From Methyloradius palustris (GTDB taxonomy: Bacteria; Pseudomonadota; Gammaproteobacteria; Burkholderiales; Methylophilaceae): 64,000 bases of DNA. Shown one piece after another: positions 9,707 to 17,831 of the stretch. The DNA is taken from assembly GCF_019703875.1 (NCBI RefSeq), contig NZ_AP024110.1:2108001-2172000 (forward strand). Direction: 5' to 3'. Numbering within the stretch: the stretch's first letter is position 1; each line of letters begins with the position of its first letter. The translations under genes and the position numbers were made by a program. The notes beneath the pieces were generated by a model. It was not told the DNA's origin. It made no database searches and saw only the letters and a program-made list of their open reading frames with translations.

Positions 9707-10560
9707 GTTCATTTAATAATACACTTTACTTCCAGCGTAGGATTACTAACGTAATTACAACTGCACTTTCAGTCTGTACCGTGGCGTTTGCACTGACATT
9801 TTTAGTGTGGATATTATGGACGTTATTTAGCAACGGTTTCAGCTACATAAGCTTGGATGTATTTACCAAAAATACGCCTCCTCCTGGTAGCGCAGGTGGC
9901 TTGCTGAATGCGATTTTTGGTAGCTTGTACATGGTGCTTGTTGCAACTTTAATTGGCACACCAATAGGCGTGCTTGCTGGAACTTATCTGGCTGAATACG
10001 GTAAAGCTGGCTGGTTAGCGCCTGCTACTAGATTCATCAACGACATTCTGCTTTCAGCACCTTCAATCGTAATCGGTCTATTTGTTTATGAAGTCGTAGT
10101 GCACCGGATCGGCCACTTCTCTGGATGGGCGGGCGCGATTGCATTATCGCTGATCGTACTGCCAGTGATTGTGCGTACCACAGAAAACATGCTGCAGCTT
10201 GTCCCTGGGAGTTTACGTGAAGCAGCTTCAGCCTTGGGTTCACCACAATGGAAAGTCACCACATTTATTGTGTATCGTTCAGCTCGTGCAGGCATGTTGA
10301 CGGGCTTGCTGTTAGCCGTAGCTCGTATCAGTGGCGAAACTGCGCCACTGTTGTTCACTGCGCTGAATAACCAGTTCTGGAGTTCAGACATGAACGGCGC
10401 AATGTCCAGTGTCGCCGTGGTGATATTCCAGTTCGCCATGAGCCCATATGAAGACTGGCAACATCTGGCTTGGGCTGGCGCATTGCTGATTACTTTATTC
10501 GTACTTGGCTTGAATATTCTTGCCCGTACCATTTTCCGTCCTGGCCCTATTTCGAGCTAA
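9703..10560 (+). CDS. pstA: Phosphate ABC transporter permease PstA
   Basis: A 285-residue multi-span membrane protein that pairs with PstC to form the phosphate channel. Typical features are the segment GGLLNAIFGSLYMVL, the conserved loop SLREAASALGSPQWKVT (EAA motif contacting PstB) and RISGETAPLLFTALNN near the C-terminus. It starts within the pstC stop (ATGA overlap). pstB follows 13 bases later with its own AGGAAT ribosome-binding site. Confidence 0.96.
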   Translation: MSSFNNTLYFQRRITNVITTALSVCTVAFALTFLVWILWTLFSNGFSYISLDVFTKNTPPPGSAGGLLNAIFGSLYMVLVATLIGTPIGVLAGTYLAEYGKAGWLAPATRFINDILLSAPSIVIGLFVYEVVVHRIGHFSGWAGAIALSLIVLPVIVRTTENMLQLVPGSLREAASALGSPQWKVTTFIVYRSARAGMLTGLLLAVARISGETAPLLFTALNNQFWSSDMNGAMSSVAVVIFQFAMSPYEDWQHLAWAGALLITLFVLGLNILARTIFRPGPISS

Positions 10561-10573
10561 TTTAGGAATTAAT

Positions 10574-11344
10574 ATGTCTACTACTATTGAAGTACCAAAA
10601 ATTGTCACGAACAACCTGAATTTTTATTATGGCAAATTTCATGCGTTGAAAAACATCAATCTCAACATTGCCTCAGGCAAGGTCACTGCATTCATTGGCC
10701 CTTCTGGCTGTGGCAAATCAACTTTGTTGCGCACGTTTAACCGCATGTATGAGCTATATCCAAAACTGCGCGCAGAGGGTGAGATTCTACTAGATGGTCA
10801 AAACATTCTTGATGCTAAACAAGACTTAAATCGACTAAGAGCCCGTGTTGGCATGGTATTCCAGAAACCTACGCCATTCCCCATGTCGATTTATGACAAC
10901 GTTGCTTACGGTATCAAGCTGTATGAAAGGCTTTCTCGCGTAGAGATGGACCAGCGTGTTGAATGGGCATTGAAAAAAGCTGCATTGTGGAATGAAGTGA
11001 AAGACAAGCTAAACCAGAACGGCGCGAGTCTTTCAGGCGGCCAGCAACAACGCCTGTGCATTGCACGCGGCATTGCGGTAAAGCCAGATGTCTTATTGCT
11101 GGATGAACCTTGCTCTGCACTTGACCCAATCTCTACAGCGCGTATCGAAGAGTTGATCAACGAACTGAAGTCTGAATACACGATTGTGATCGTGACCCAC
11201 AACATGCAACAAGCTGCCCGTGTGTCTGATTCAACCGCCTATATGTACTTGGGCGAACTGATTGAGTTTGGCGATACTGACAAGATATTCACCAACCCAA
11301 CCCGTAAAGAAACTGAAGATTACATTACAGGTAAATTCGGTTAA
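10574..11344 (+). CDS. pstB: Phosphate ABC transporter ATP-binding protein PstB
   Basis: A 256-residue ABC ATPase that powers phosphate import. It carries Walker A (GPSGCGKSTLLRTFNRM), the PstB-specific Q-loop region (VGMVFQKPTPFPMSIYDNVA), the signature LSGGQQQRLCIARG and Walker B (VLLLDEPCSALDP) followed by the H-loop (THNMQQAAR). ATG 10574 is chosen because AGGAAT lies six bases upstream and it gives the family length; the frame is open to 10520 inside pstA. No phoU follows, unlike in E. coli, so the operon ends here at a terminator. Confidence 0.98.
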   Translation: MSTTIEVPKIVTNNLNFYYGKFHALKNINLNIASGKVTAFIGPSGCGKSTLLRTFNRMYELYPKLRAEGEILLDGQNILDAKQDLNRLRARVGMVFQKPTPFPMSIYDNVAYGIKLYERLSRVEMDQRVEWALKKAALWNEVKDKLNQNGASLSGGQQQRLCIARGIAVKPDVLLLDEPCSALDPISTARIEELINELKSEYTIVIVTHNMQQAARVSDSTAYMYLGELIEFGDTDKIFTNPTRKETEDYITGKFG

Positions 11345-11386
11345 TCAATCAGTATGGTTAATAGCTCCGAGTATTAGCAACATAAT

Positions 11387-11417
11387 AAAAAGCCAGACTT
11401 GTTCTGGCTTTTTATTT
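11387..11417 (+). terminator. Rho-independent terminator of pstSCAB
   Basis: AAAAAGCCAGA and TCTGGCTTTTT form an 11-bp stem around CTTGT, followed by more T residues, 43 bases past pstB. It closes the operon without a phoU gene. Confidence 0.88.
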
Positions 11418-11533
11418 TTATAAAGTCTAGCGAAACCTGGCTGAGTCCAATATCTTTCATCTGTGATATTCTGGCGCAGTTAATTCAACACCAACTCACA
11501 AACCACCATGACCAATGCCAGAGGGTTAACCAG

Positions 11534-12118
11534 ATGAATTTAAAAGTAGCGTTTAGCGCATTCGCGCTGGTTTTAATCGCAAGCCACAGCAGCTTAGGCT
11601 TGGCAGCGGACACCTATAAAATAGACCCGAACCATACTTACCCCAGTTTTGAGGCAGATCACTTTGGCGGCCTTTCTGTCTGGCGTGGCAAGTTCGACAA
11701 AACCAGCGGCAACATTACCCTTGACCGCGATGCCAAGACAGGCACAGTGGATATTGTGATTGATACCACCAGCATAGACTTTGGCCATGACAAGATGAAT
11801 GAGCATGCCAAGTCTGAAGATATGTTCAATGTTGAAAAATTCCCAACAGCTAATTACAAAAGCAAATCTATTACTTTTAAAGATGGCGTACCAGCTTCAG
11901 TAGAGGGTGAGCTGACCTTGCTGGGCGTGACCAAACCTGTGACTTTGACCATTAATAAATTCAAATGCATAGACCACCCGATGCTCAAACGTGAAGTGTG
12001 TGGCGCTGATGCATCTACCACATTTAATCGTGCTGATTTCGGCCTGACATTTGGCCTGCCGAGATTTTTGCCTGAAGTGAAGCTTTCCATACAAGTAGAA
12101 GCCATCAAACAGAATTAA
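11534..12118 (+). CDS. YceI-family periplasmic protein
   Basis: A 194-residue exported lipocalin-like protein. The signal peptide (MNLKVAFSAFALVLIASHSS, cleavage near GLAA-DT) is followed by the family opening YKIDPNHTYPSFEADHFGG. Repeated beta-strands include GTVDIVIDTTSIDFGHDKMN, and later strands include LTLLGVTKPVTLTI. YceI proteins bind long-chain isoprenoids in the periplasm; the exact role is unknown. The start at 11534 has GAGGG nine bases upstream; the open frame from 11399 begins inside the pst terminator and is not credible. It lies 25 bases ahead of the ParA-like gene, so the two may share a transcript. Confidence 0.9.
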   Translation: MNLKVAFSAFALVLIASHSSLGLAADTYKIDPNHTYPSFEADHFGGLSVWRGKFDKTSGNITLDRDAKTGTVDIVIDTTSIDFGHDKMNEHAKSEDMFNVEKFPTANYKSKSITFKDGVPASVEGELTLLGVTKPVTLTINKFKCIDHPMLKREVCGADASTTFNRADFGLTFGLPRFLPEVKLSIQVEAIKQN

Positions 12119-12143
12119 AACGAATATCGTTGGAGAAACCAGT

Positions 12144-12779
12144 TTGAGAAGTATTCTAATCGCCAACCCGAAAGGGGGCAGCGGTAAAACCACCATCGCT
12201 ACTAATCTGGCAGGCTATTTTGCAACGCGTGGCAAGCACGTGGTGCTGTCGGACATGGATAGGCAGCGCTCTGCCCTGGATTGGCTGGAGCGACGCCCAG
12301 ACAATGTTGCGCTAATTCACGGCTTGAATGGCAGGGGCAAGCATACTGATAGCCTAAGCGCTGACTGGACCATTATTGACTCAGGCGCAGGCTTGCATGG
12401 CGATAAATTAAGCGATGCAGTGAAGCTTGCTGACTGGGTCATTGTGCCGATTCAGCCCTCTGCTTTTGATATCGGTGCCGCTGAAGATTTTTTGCAAATA
12501 CTGCGGGATGAAAAAGCCGTGCGTAAGGCGCGTACATTTGTGGCTGTCGTTGGTATGCGTATTGATAGCCGCACCCGCTCGGCACTCAAGCTACAAACCT
12601 ATCTAGAAAAAAGCGGATTCCCCATTCTGGGCAATTTACGTGACGCGCAAATTTACCCATTGGTGGCCGAGCATGGCCTCAGTATTTTTGATATGCGCCC
12701 CGCGCAAGTTGCACGTGATTTGCAACAATGGGCACCGCTGCTACATTGGCTCATTAACGCTGACAGCCATGCAAAATGA
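12144..12779 (+). CDS. ParA/MinD-family ATPase (orphan)
   Basis: A 211-residue P-loop ATPase with the deviant Walker A KGGSGKTT (residues 10-17) near the N-terminus, a switch I-like D (DMDRQRSALDW) and a Walker B-like strand (DWTIIDSGAG). This is the compact ParA/VirC1-like type without an N-terminal helix-turn-helix. It starts at TTG with GGAG eight bases upstream. No parB or centromere-like repeat lies beside it, so plasmid-style partitioning is not implied; orphan ParA proteins also position other cargos such as chemoreceptors. Its stop overlaps the start of the CYTH gene. Confidence 0.85.
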   Translation: MRSILIANPKGGSGKTTIATNLAGYFATRGKHVVLSDMDRQRSALDWLERRPDNVALIHGLNGRGKHTDSLSADWTIIDSGAGLHGDKLSDAVKLADWVIVPIQPSAFDIGAAEDFLQILRDEKAVRKARTFVAVVGMRIDSRTRSALKLQTYLEKSGFPILGNLRDAQIYPLVAEHGLSIFDMRPAQVARDLQQWAPLLHWLINADSHAK

Positions 12780-13740
12780 GGCGCAGCATCAGCCTGGCCT
12801 GAATGAAATAGAACTAAAGCTACGGATTGCAGAAGTTGATGCACCCACTTTATTCAAGCACCCCAGCATTCAAAAAAGTTTATTTAGCCCGCCACAGACC
12901 AGAAGACTAATCAGCGTCTATTACGACACACCGATGCTGCAATTACTTGACGCTGGCATCAGCCTGCGCGTGCGCAGCATGTCTGGCGGCTGGTTTCAGG
13001 CGGTAAAAAGCACGGGCAGCTCTGTAGCCGGCCTGCACCAGCGTATGGAGTGGGAAGATATTATCTCAGGCCCAGAACCTGATTTTTCTAAAATCACCGA
13101 ACCAAGTCTCGCCGCAATATTTGCTGACCTTGAACTACGCCAAGCACTTAAACCGATTTTCACTACCGATGTCAATCGTACAGAGTGGCAACTTGCCTAT
13201 GAAACCAGCCAGATAGAACTGGCACTTGATATCGGCAAACTGATTATTCACTCCCAATCTGATAAAGCAATTGCCACCGAGTCAGATATTTCCGAGATTG
13301 AGCTTGAATTAAAACAGGGCAATCCAAGTGATGTGTTTACGCTGGCCATCGCCTTACAACAAGATATTCCATTAACGATAGAAAACACCAGCAAGGCAGA
13401 ATATGGCTACGCGTATTTCCGCTCAATACCTTTTAAATCAGCTGCATCTGTGCCACCCAACAACCATTTAGAAATCCCTTGGGATTGTCTGCAAGCGTTA
13501 CAAGATGGGCTCAAAAATTCAAATGACGATACGCCAATCCTTATAAAATCAGCGGCCAATCGATTAAGTCATTTGATTACTTCAAGTGCTAAAAACGAGC
13601 AGAAATTGTTATTATCAGAGTTGGAATGGCTACAAGAGCTGTGCGAAAAGACCTCTGAAAACGAGCAACTGCAAGCCGCCATTAACAGCCAGCGCTATCA
13701 AGGCTTGCTACTCAAGTTAGCTGCGTGCTTACTAAAATAA
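12769..13740 (+). CDS. CYTH-domain protein, probable inorganic triphosphatase
   Basis: A 323-residue protein. The N-terminal CYTH domain (about residues 12-205) shows the signature ExExK (EIELKLRI), the strand RRLISVYYDTP and the basic substrate strand SLRVRS, with acidic metal ligands later (SEIELELKQG). Family members such as E. coli YgiF hydrolyse tripolyphosphate. The remaining roughly 110 residues are helical and could be a shortened CHAD domain; the usual CHAD histidines are not evident. ATG 12769 overlaps the ParA-like stop; the longer frame from 12640 runs inside parA. Being downstream of the pst operon fits phosphate metabolism, but that link is inference. Confidence 0.85.
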   Translation: MQNEAQHQPGLNEIELKLRIAEVDAPTLFKHPSIQKSLFSPPQTRRLISVYYDTPMLQLLDAGISLRVRSMSGGWFQAVKSTGSSVAGLHQRMEWEDIISGPEPDFSKITEPSLAAIFADLELRQALKPIFTTDVNRTEWQLAYETSQIELALDIGKLIIHSQSDKAIATESDISEIELELKQGNPSDVFTLAIALQQDIPLTIENTSKAEYGYAYFRSIPFKSAASVPPNNHLEIPWDCLQALQDGLKNSNDDTPILIKSAANRLSHLITSSAKNEQKLLLSELEWLQELCEKTSENEQLQAAINSQRYQGLLLKLAACLLK

Positions 13741-13880
13741 ATAATTGATCCAACTAAATTTACGCTTATGTAACTTCGGTTACTGAAGATTGTCATAAGG
13801 GCGAAGATACTTGAGTTTGGCATACCTAAAAGTATCTCTTAATTAAAATAATACTTATACAAATTCGGTGGAGAACAATC

Positions 13881-14996
13881 ATGAAGCGCTTTAATTTATC
13901 GGCATTATTAGTTGCAATTACACTTAGCTTATCTGGTAACCTTTTTGCAGCAGAATTTAACAAGAACTGCACCACCAGCTTGGGCAATAAATTAGTCGTA
14001 CCAACAGATTGTTCAATCAAAACCGAATACCAAGGCAAGACTTATTGCTTCGGCAGCGAAGGCTCAAAAGCAGCTTTTCTAGCTGACCCCAAAGCCACCA
14101 TCATGAAAGCAGAAGCGTTCTACGATAAAAAGCCAGAAATGGCCATGCCGATGGCACAGCCAGCTGAAGAAGCCAGCCGCGACAAAATCACACAAGAACA
14201 AGCATTGGTCATCATCAATAGCAAAACCTGCGATCTATCCAATAAAGATTTAGGTTACCTCGAGTTCGACAAGATGGATTTGCGCCATTGCAAAATGGTG
14301 AATACCAGCTTTTTTGGGGCTTATTTACGAGGCGCTGATCTTAGCGGCACCAATATGCAAGGCGCTTACCTCAATCTGGCCCGATTGGAAAACACCAATT
14401 TAAGCGGTGCAGACTTAACCAACGCGATTATCTTTCAGGCGATTTTTGATAAAACCAATTTCAAAGGCGCCAACCTCACCAATGCTCGCATGATAGGTAC
14501 GCTGGGCGCTGTCGATATTAGCGATGCTAACGTTAAAAATGGCAAATTCGGCTTGGATGTAGGTAATCAACCAATGGGGCAAATGAAGTTTGATTCTGTA
14601 GGCGGCAAGTTTGCTAATACCAACTTTGCAGGCGCTGACCTCAATATCGCCAACTTCAGCTTTGCTGATTTACGCAATGCCAACTTGAGTAATACCAACC
14701 TTTACCGTGCCGATTTAAGCCAAGCGGATTTAACTGGGGCAGACCTCACAGGCGCTAACTTAACGGATGCCATTGTGGATAGCGCTACATTCAAAGATGT
14801 AAAAGGCTTATCTAGTGTTAAGGGCTGGGCGACTGTTAAAGGTAAGTGCCATGACTGCCAGTCAGCCCTGAATAACAACCCTAATAAAGAAGCTGAATAT
14901 ACTGATGCCGAATTAATCATCCACGCCAAAGCAGAAAAGCAGGCTTTAATGTGTGCCAATCTGGCACAGATGAAGCAAAGCGCTGCGGTTCACTAG
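13881..14996 (+). CDS. Exported YHS plus pentapeptide-repeat protein
   Basis: A 371-residue protein with a signal peptide (MKRFNLSALLVAITLS, cleavage near LFAA-EF). Residues about 45-75 resemble a YHS metal-binding domain (EYQGKTYCFGSEGSKAAF). From about residue 115 to 320 there are tandem pentapeptide repeats of A(D/N)LXX type (GADLSGTNMQGAYLNLARLE, GADLTGANLTDA) that should fold as a right-handed quadrilateral beta-helix. The C-terminal part has a CHDC pair. Cytoplasmic pentapeptide proteins can mimic DNA; an exported one with a YHS head is unusual and its function is unknown. GGTGGAG precedes the ATG. Its last 51 bases overlap the opposing CRP-type gene. Confidence 0.8.
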   Translation: MKRFNLSALLVAITLSLSGNLFAAEFNKNCTTSLGNKLVVPTDCSIKTEYQGKTYCFGSEGSKAAFLADPKATIMKAEAFYDKKPEMAMPMAQPAEEASRDKITQEQALVIINSKTCDLSNKDLGYLEFDKMDLRHCKMVNTSFFGAYLRGADLSGTNMQGAYLNLARLENTNLSGADLTNAIIFQAIFDKTNFKGANLTNARMIGTLGAVDISDANVKNGKFGLDVGNQPMGQMKFDSVGGKFANTNFAGADLNIANFSFADLRNANLSNTNLYRADLSQADLTGADLTGANLTDAIVDSATFKDVKGLSSVKGWATVKGKCHDCQSALNNNPNKEAEYTDAELIIHAKAEKQALMCANLAQMKQSAAVH

Positions 14997-15632
14997 CTCA
15001 AGATGGCCGCGGCCTAGCGATACCCAGCCTTTTTGTTCAAAGCGCTTAAGTTGGCGGCTCACTACTTCACGCGCAGTACCAAGCTCATCAGCAAGCTGCT
15101 GGTGAGTGCGAGTAATGTTGCCGCCTTCAGAATCCAACAATAACTTAGCAAGGCGAATCTCAAGATTCTGGAAAGCGACTTCATCAAGCAATACAATTAA
15201 GTCGCTGATGAGCGCGCCATAGTTATTCATCACAAATTGGCGAAACACTGCGGACTCAACCATCAATTGATGAAAGCTTGCCGCTGGAATCACCACATCA
15301 CGGATGTCTTTCTCGACCACGCTTTCGGCAGGATAATCGCTGCGGCCAAGTAAGCAGGTAGTGGTTAACACACAGGTTTCACCAGCACCAACGCGATACA
15401 ACAGAATTTCTCGGCCGCCAGCGGAGATTTTATAAACCCGAGACTGCCCCGCAAGCCGCATAACATAAGCGTTGCAGGGCACGCCCTCTCGATACCCAAT
15501 CGTACCCACTAGCGCCTCAACCATGCGCGCCGATTTACTCAACAGCTCACGCGCTGAAGTTTCCAGCCCAGCGAGATCAGGGAAAATATCTAGCCAGGAT
15601 AGATCCTGACCTTGTGATAAAGATTGCATCAC
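14946..15632 (-). CDS. CRP/FNR-family transcriptional regulator
   Basis: A 228-residue regulator: an N-terminal cyclic-nucleotide-binding-like beta-roll (about residues 30-140, GGREILLYRVGAGETCVLT) and a C-terminal winged helix (THQQLADELGTAREVVSRQL near residues 175-195). The recognition helix is CRP-like. The four-cysteine [4Fe-4S] pattern of FNR is not evident, so this is not a classical oxygen-sensing FNR; the ligand is unknown. Its 3' end overlaps the convergent pentapeptide gene. A palindrome lies just upstream of its start and could be an autoregulatory operator. Confidence 0.88.
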   Translation of the reverse strand: MMQSLSQGQDLSWLDIFPDLAGLETSARELLSKSARMVEALVGTIGYREGVPCNAYVMRLAGQSRVYKISAGGREILLYRVGAGETCVLTTTCLLGRSDYPAESVVEKDIRDVVIPAASFHQLMVESAVFRQFVMNNYGALISDLIVLLDEVAFQNLEIRLAKLLLDSEGGNITRTHQQLADELGTAREVVSRQLKRFEQKGWVSLGRGHLELVNRSALLHLCQIGTH

Positions 15633-15647
15633 TGCTCCTCAGTAAAC

Positions 15648-15664
15648 AACACGTTGATCGTGTT
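15648..15664. promoter_or_regulatory. Palindrome upstream of the CRP/FNR-type gene
   Basis: AACACG-TTGAT-CGTGTT, a perfect 6-bp inverted repeat 16 bases upstream of the regulator start, between it and arfB. It may be an operator bound by the dimeric regulator. On the plus strand it is followed by a T run, but no plus-strand gene lies upstream, so a terminator role is unlikely. Confidence 0.45.
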
Positions 15665-15694
15665 TTATTTTTTTCTTTCAGTTAGCCGATAGGT

Positions 15695-16096
15695 TTAATC
15701 AAACACTCGGCCACGCAATGATTTAACGGCTGCGCGATGCGCCTTGCCTTCAAGCCGTTTACGAATGTGGCTTCGGCTTGGCCTGCTGGGCAATCGCAAC
15801 TTTGGCAATACTGCCACACTATTCACCAGTTCATGCAGGCGGCGAAACGCATCTTGATAATTCATCTCGCGGCTGCGATAAACTTGGGCTTTGATGACGA
15901 TAACACCCTCACGCGTAATCCGCTGATCTCGTAATTCCAATAAACGCTGCTTAATCTCATCGTCTAATGATGAAGCCGTAATATCAAAACGCAAATGAAT
16001 TGCGCTAGATACTTTATTGACGTTCTGGCCGCCGGCACCCTGCGCTCGAATGGCGGTGATTTCAACTTCAGCATCTGAAATGGTGACCACGGCCAA
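15695..16096 (-). CDS. arfB: Alternative ribosome-rescue factor ArfB (peptidyl-tRNA hydrolase)
   Basis: A 133-residue protein with the GGQ release motif near the N-terminus (RAQGAGGQNVNKVSSAIHLR) and a basic C-terminal tail (RPSRSHIRKRLEGKAHRA). This tail enters the mRNA channel of stalled ribosomes. It lacks the stop-codon recognition domains of RF1/RF2. The length matches E. coli ArfB/YaeJ. It starts one base downstream of the aminopeptidase stop region, so the two are probably co-transcribed. Confidence 0.95.
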   Translation of the reverse strand: MAVVTISDAEVEITAIRAQGAGGQNVNKVSSAIHLRFDITASSLDDEIKQRLLELRDQRITREGVIVIKAQVYRSREMNYQDAFRRLHELVNSVAVLPKLRLPSRPSRSHIRKRLEGKAHRAAVKSLRGRVFD

Positions 16097-16097
16097 T

Positions 16098-17558
16098 TTA
16101 GATGAATTCGCGCTTCAGCAAATCAAACCCGAAAGCGACACCAAAACCGTTTGTCTCTGTAGTCACCGCACCCAAGCCGCCTTTACAGCTATAAGAGGAT
16201 AAATCAACGTGTACCCATGGAATATCACCTTCAATAAATTTGGCTAAAAATCTTGCGGCGAGGGTGTGGTCTGCGCCACCTTCAAGGGTGCATTGTTTGA
16301 TATCAGCGATATCGCTTTCCAGATCATCTTCATAATCTTCGTCAAACGGCAAAACATATACGCGCTCACCGGCCTGTATGCCAATATCCACGGCCTTGGT
16401 AAGTAGTTCTGGACGGTTACCGATAATGCCACTGGCGCGATTGCCTAGCGCCACGTACATACTGCCAGTGAGGGTTGCGAAATCCATGATGAATTCAGGT
16501 TTCTCGCGTGAAGCCAAGGTGAGCGTATCCGCCAACACCATGCGCCCTTCAGCATCGGTATGCACAATTTCTATGGTGGTGCCGTTTAATGCGGTGACTA
16601 CATCATTCTGTTTATATGCCAAAGGGCCAATATGATTTTGCGTGATAGCCAGCCAGCAATCTATTTTGATGGGTAGCTTTGCCTCTGTAGCAGCTTGCAG
16701 AATACCCAGCGCAACGGCTGAGCCATTCATGTCTTCATGCATACCATGCATATATTTTGCTGGCTTGAGATTGTGCCCGCCTGTATCAAAACAGATGCCC
16801 TTGCCTACCAAAGCAATATGTTTTTTTGCACCCTTGGGTGAGTAGGTCAGATGAACAATAGCGGCATCTTGCGGATCAGACCCTTGCGCTACCGCAACAA
16901 AGGCACCTGCACCTAATTTACGCAGCTTCTTAAAATCGAATTCTTCATGTTGCCAGCCATTGGTTTTTGCCAGCTTGGCGATTTTTTCACGGTAAATAGT
17001 GGGCGTCAGTTGGTTGGGCGGCAAGATGCTGAGTTGTCGGGTTAATAAGTTGCCTGCAGCTTTTGCCTGAATGTCAGAAAATGCTTTAGCGTCAGCGTAG
17101 CCAAACACACTGATACTTTTCAGTTCACGTGCCTTCTTAGCAGATTTTTTCTTGCTATTCGTTAACGCAGTCGCATTGACTGCCGCAACATAGAAGGCGT
17201 CTTGTGCTGTATGCCGGCGAACTGACTCATCACCAAACACAGCAATGGCCAATGCCTGCGGCTTTTCGTCCAGCAAAGGTTTAATAGCTTTACGTAATTG
17301 TGTGTGACGCTGAAATGGTGAGAGCTTTTCTTCAAGCACTACCCAACTTGCCATGGTGCCCTCTGGCAAATCAAATGTGATCGGAGTCTTAGCCAAGTCA
17401 GAATATTTTGTATTGCTGCGCTTGAGTCTGGCGTCTAATAAATCACTGAAGGGCAGGCCCTGTGGGCGACCAGCTGGCAAGACCAGCACGATATGTTTAA
17501 ACTCAGATAGAGATTTTTCATCTGCTGGCAAGGCAGATTGTTTCAGTTGTAACGACAT
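16098..17558 (-). CDS. M17-family leucyl aminopeptidase
   Basis: A 486-residue cytosolic metallo-aminopeptidase. The catalytic C-terminal domain shows the metal-binding segments GKGICFDTGGHNLKPAKYM, MHEDMNGSA and HTDAEGRMVLADTL, the last a variant of the family signature NTDAEGRL with His replacing Asn. The N-terminal macro-like domain is divergent, which is typical of the PepA/PepB sister groups. It removes N-terminal residues from peptides. It is upstream of arfB on the same strand. Confidence 0.9.
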   Translation of the reverse strand: MSLQLKQSALPADEKSLSEFKHIVLVLPAGRPQGLPFSDLLDARLKRSNTKYSDLAKTPITFDLPEGTMASWVVLEEKLSPFQRHTQLRKAIKPLLDEKPQALAIAVFGDESVRRHTAQDAFYVAAVNATALTNSKKKSAKKARELKSISVFGYADAKAFSDIQAKAAGNLLTRQLSILPPNQLTPTIYREKIAKLAKTNGWQHEEFDFKKLRKLGAGAFVAVAQGSDPQDAAIVHLTYSPKGAKKHIALVGKGICFDTGGHNLKPAKYMHGMHEDMNGSAVALGILQAATEAKLPIKIDCWLAITQNHIGPLAYKQNDVVTALNGTTIEIVHTDAEGRMVLADTLTLASREKPEFIMDFATLTGSMYVALGNRASGIIGNRPELLTKAVDIGIQAGERVYVLPFDEDYEDDLESDIADIKQCTLEGGADHTLAARFLAKFIEGDIPWVHVDLSSYSCKGGLGAVTTETNGFGVAFGFDLLKREFI

Positions 17559-17831
17559 AACATCCCTTTAGCAATCATTAAGTAACTCAAAAGTGCGACA
17601 AAAGCGCATCAAGAACATTCAGTAAACTTGACCAAAATAGGCAAAAAAGCCAAACTACAACCTTTGCCAGCTACCAAAAGTGAGCGGCGCAAAGAGATTG
17701 ACTAATCAACCAGACTGAACACAAAGTTTTAGCAAGCAGATTTGAGGTTGATTATACCCATAGCCCCGAATCTTAAATATCCTGTCTAGGATTTCCTAGC
17801 AAATAGACGACAGCTTCCCGGAGACTCACAC
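17559..17831. other. Divergent promoter region, aminopeptidase / aceE
   Basis: 273 bases between the divergent genes. It must hold the aceE promoter; I see no convincing operator or RNA structure. Confidence 0.4.

Noticed and set aside
15654..15671. Hairpin plus T run on the plus strand between the CRP-type gene and arfB read as a terminator
   Set aside because: No plus-strand transcript ends there; both neighbours are on the minus strand. I treat it as a possible operator.
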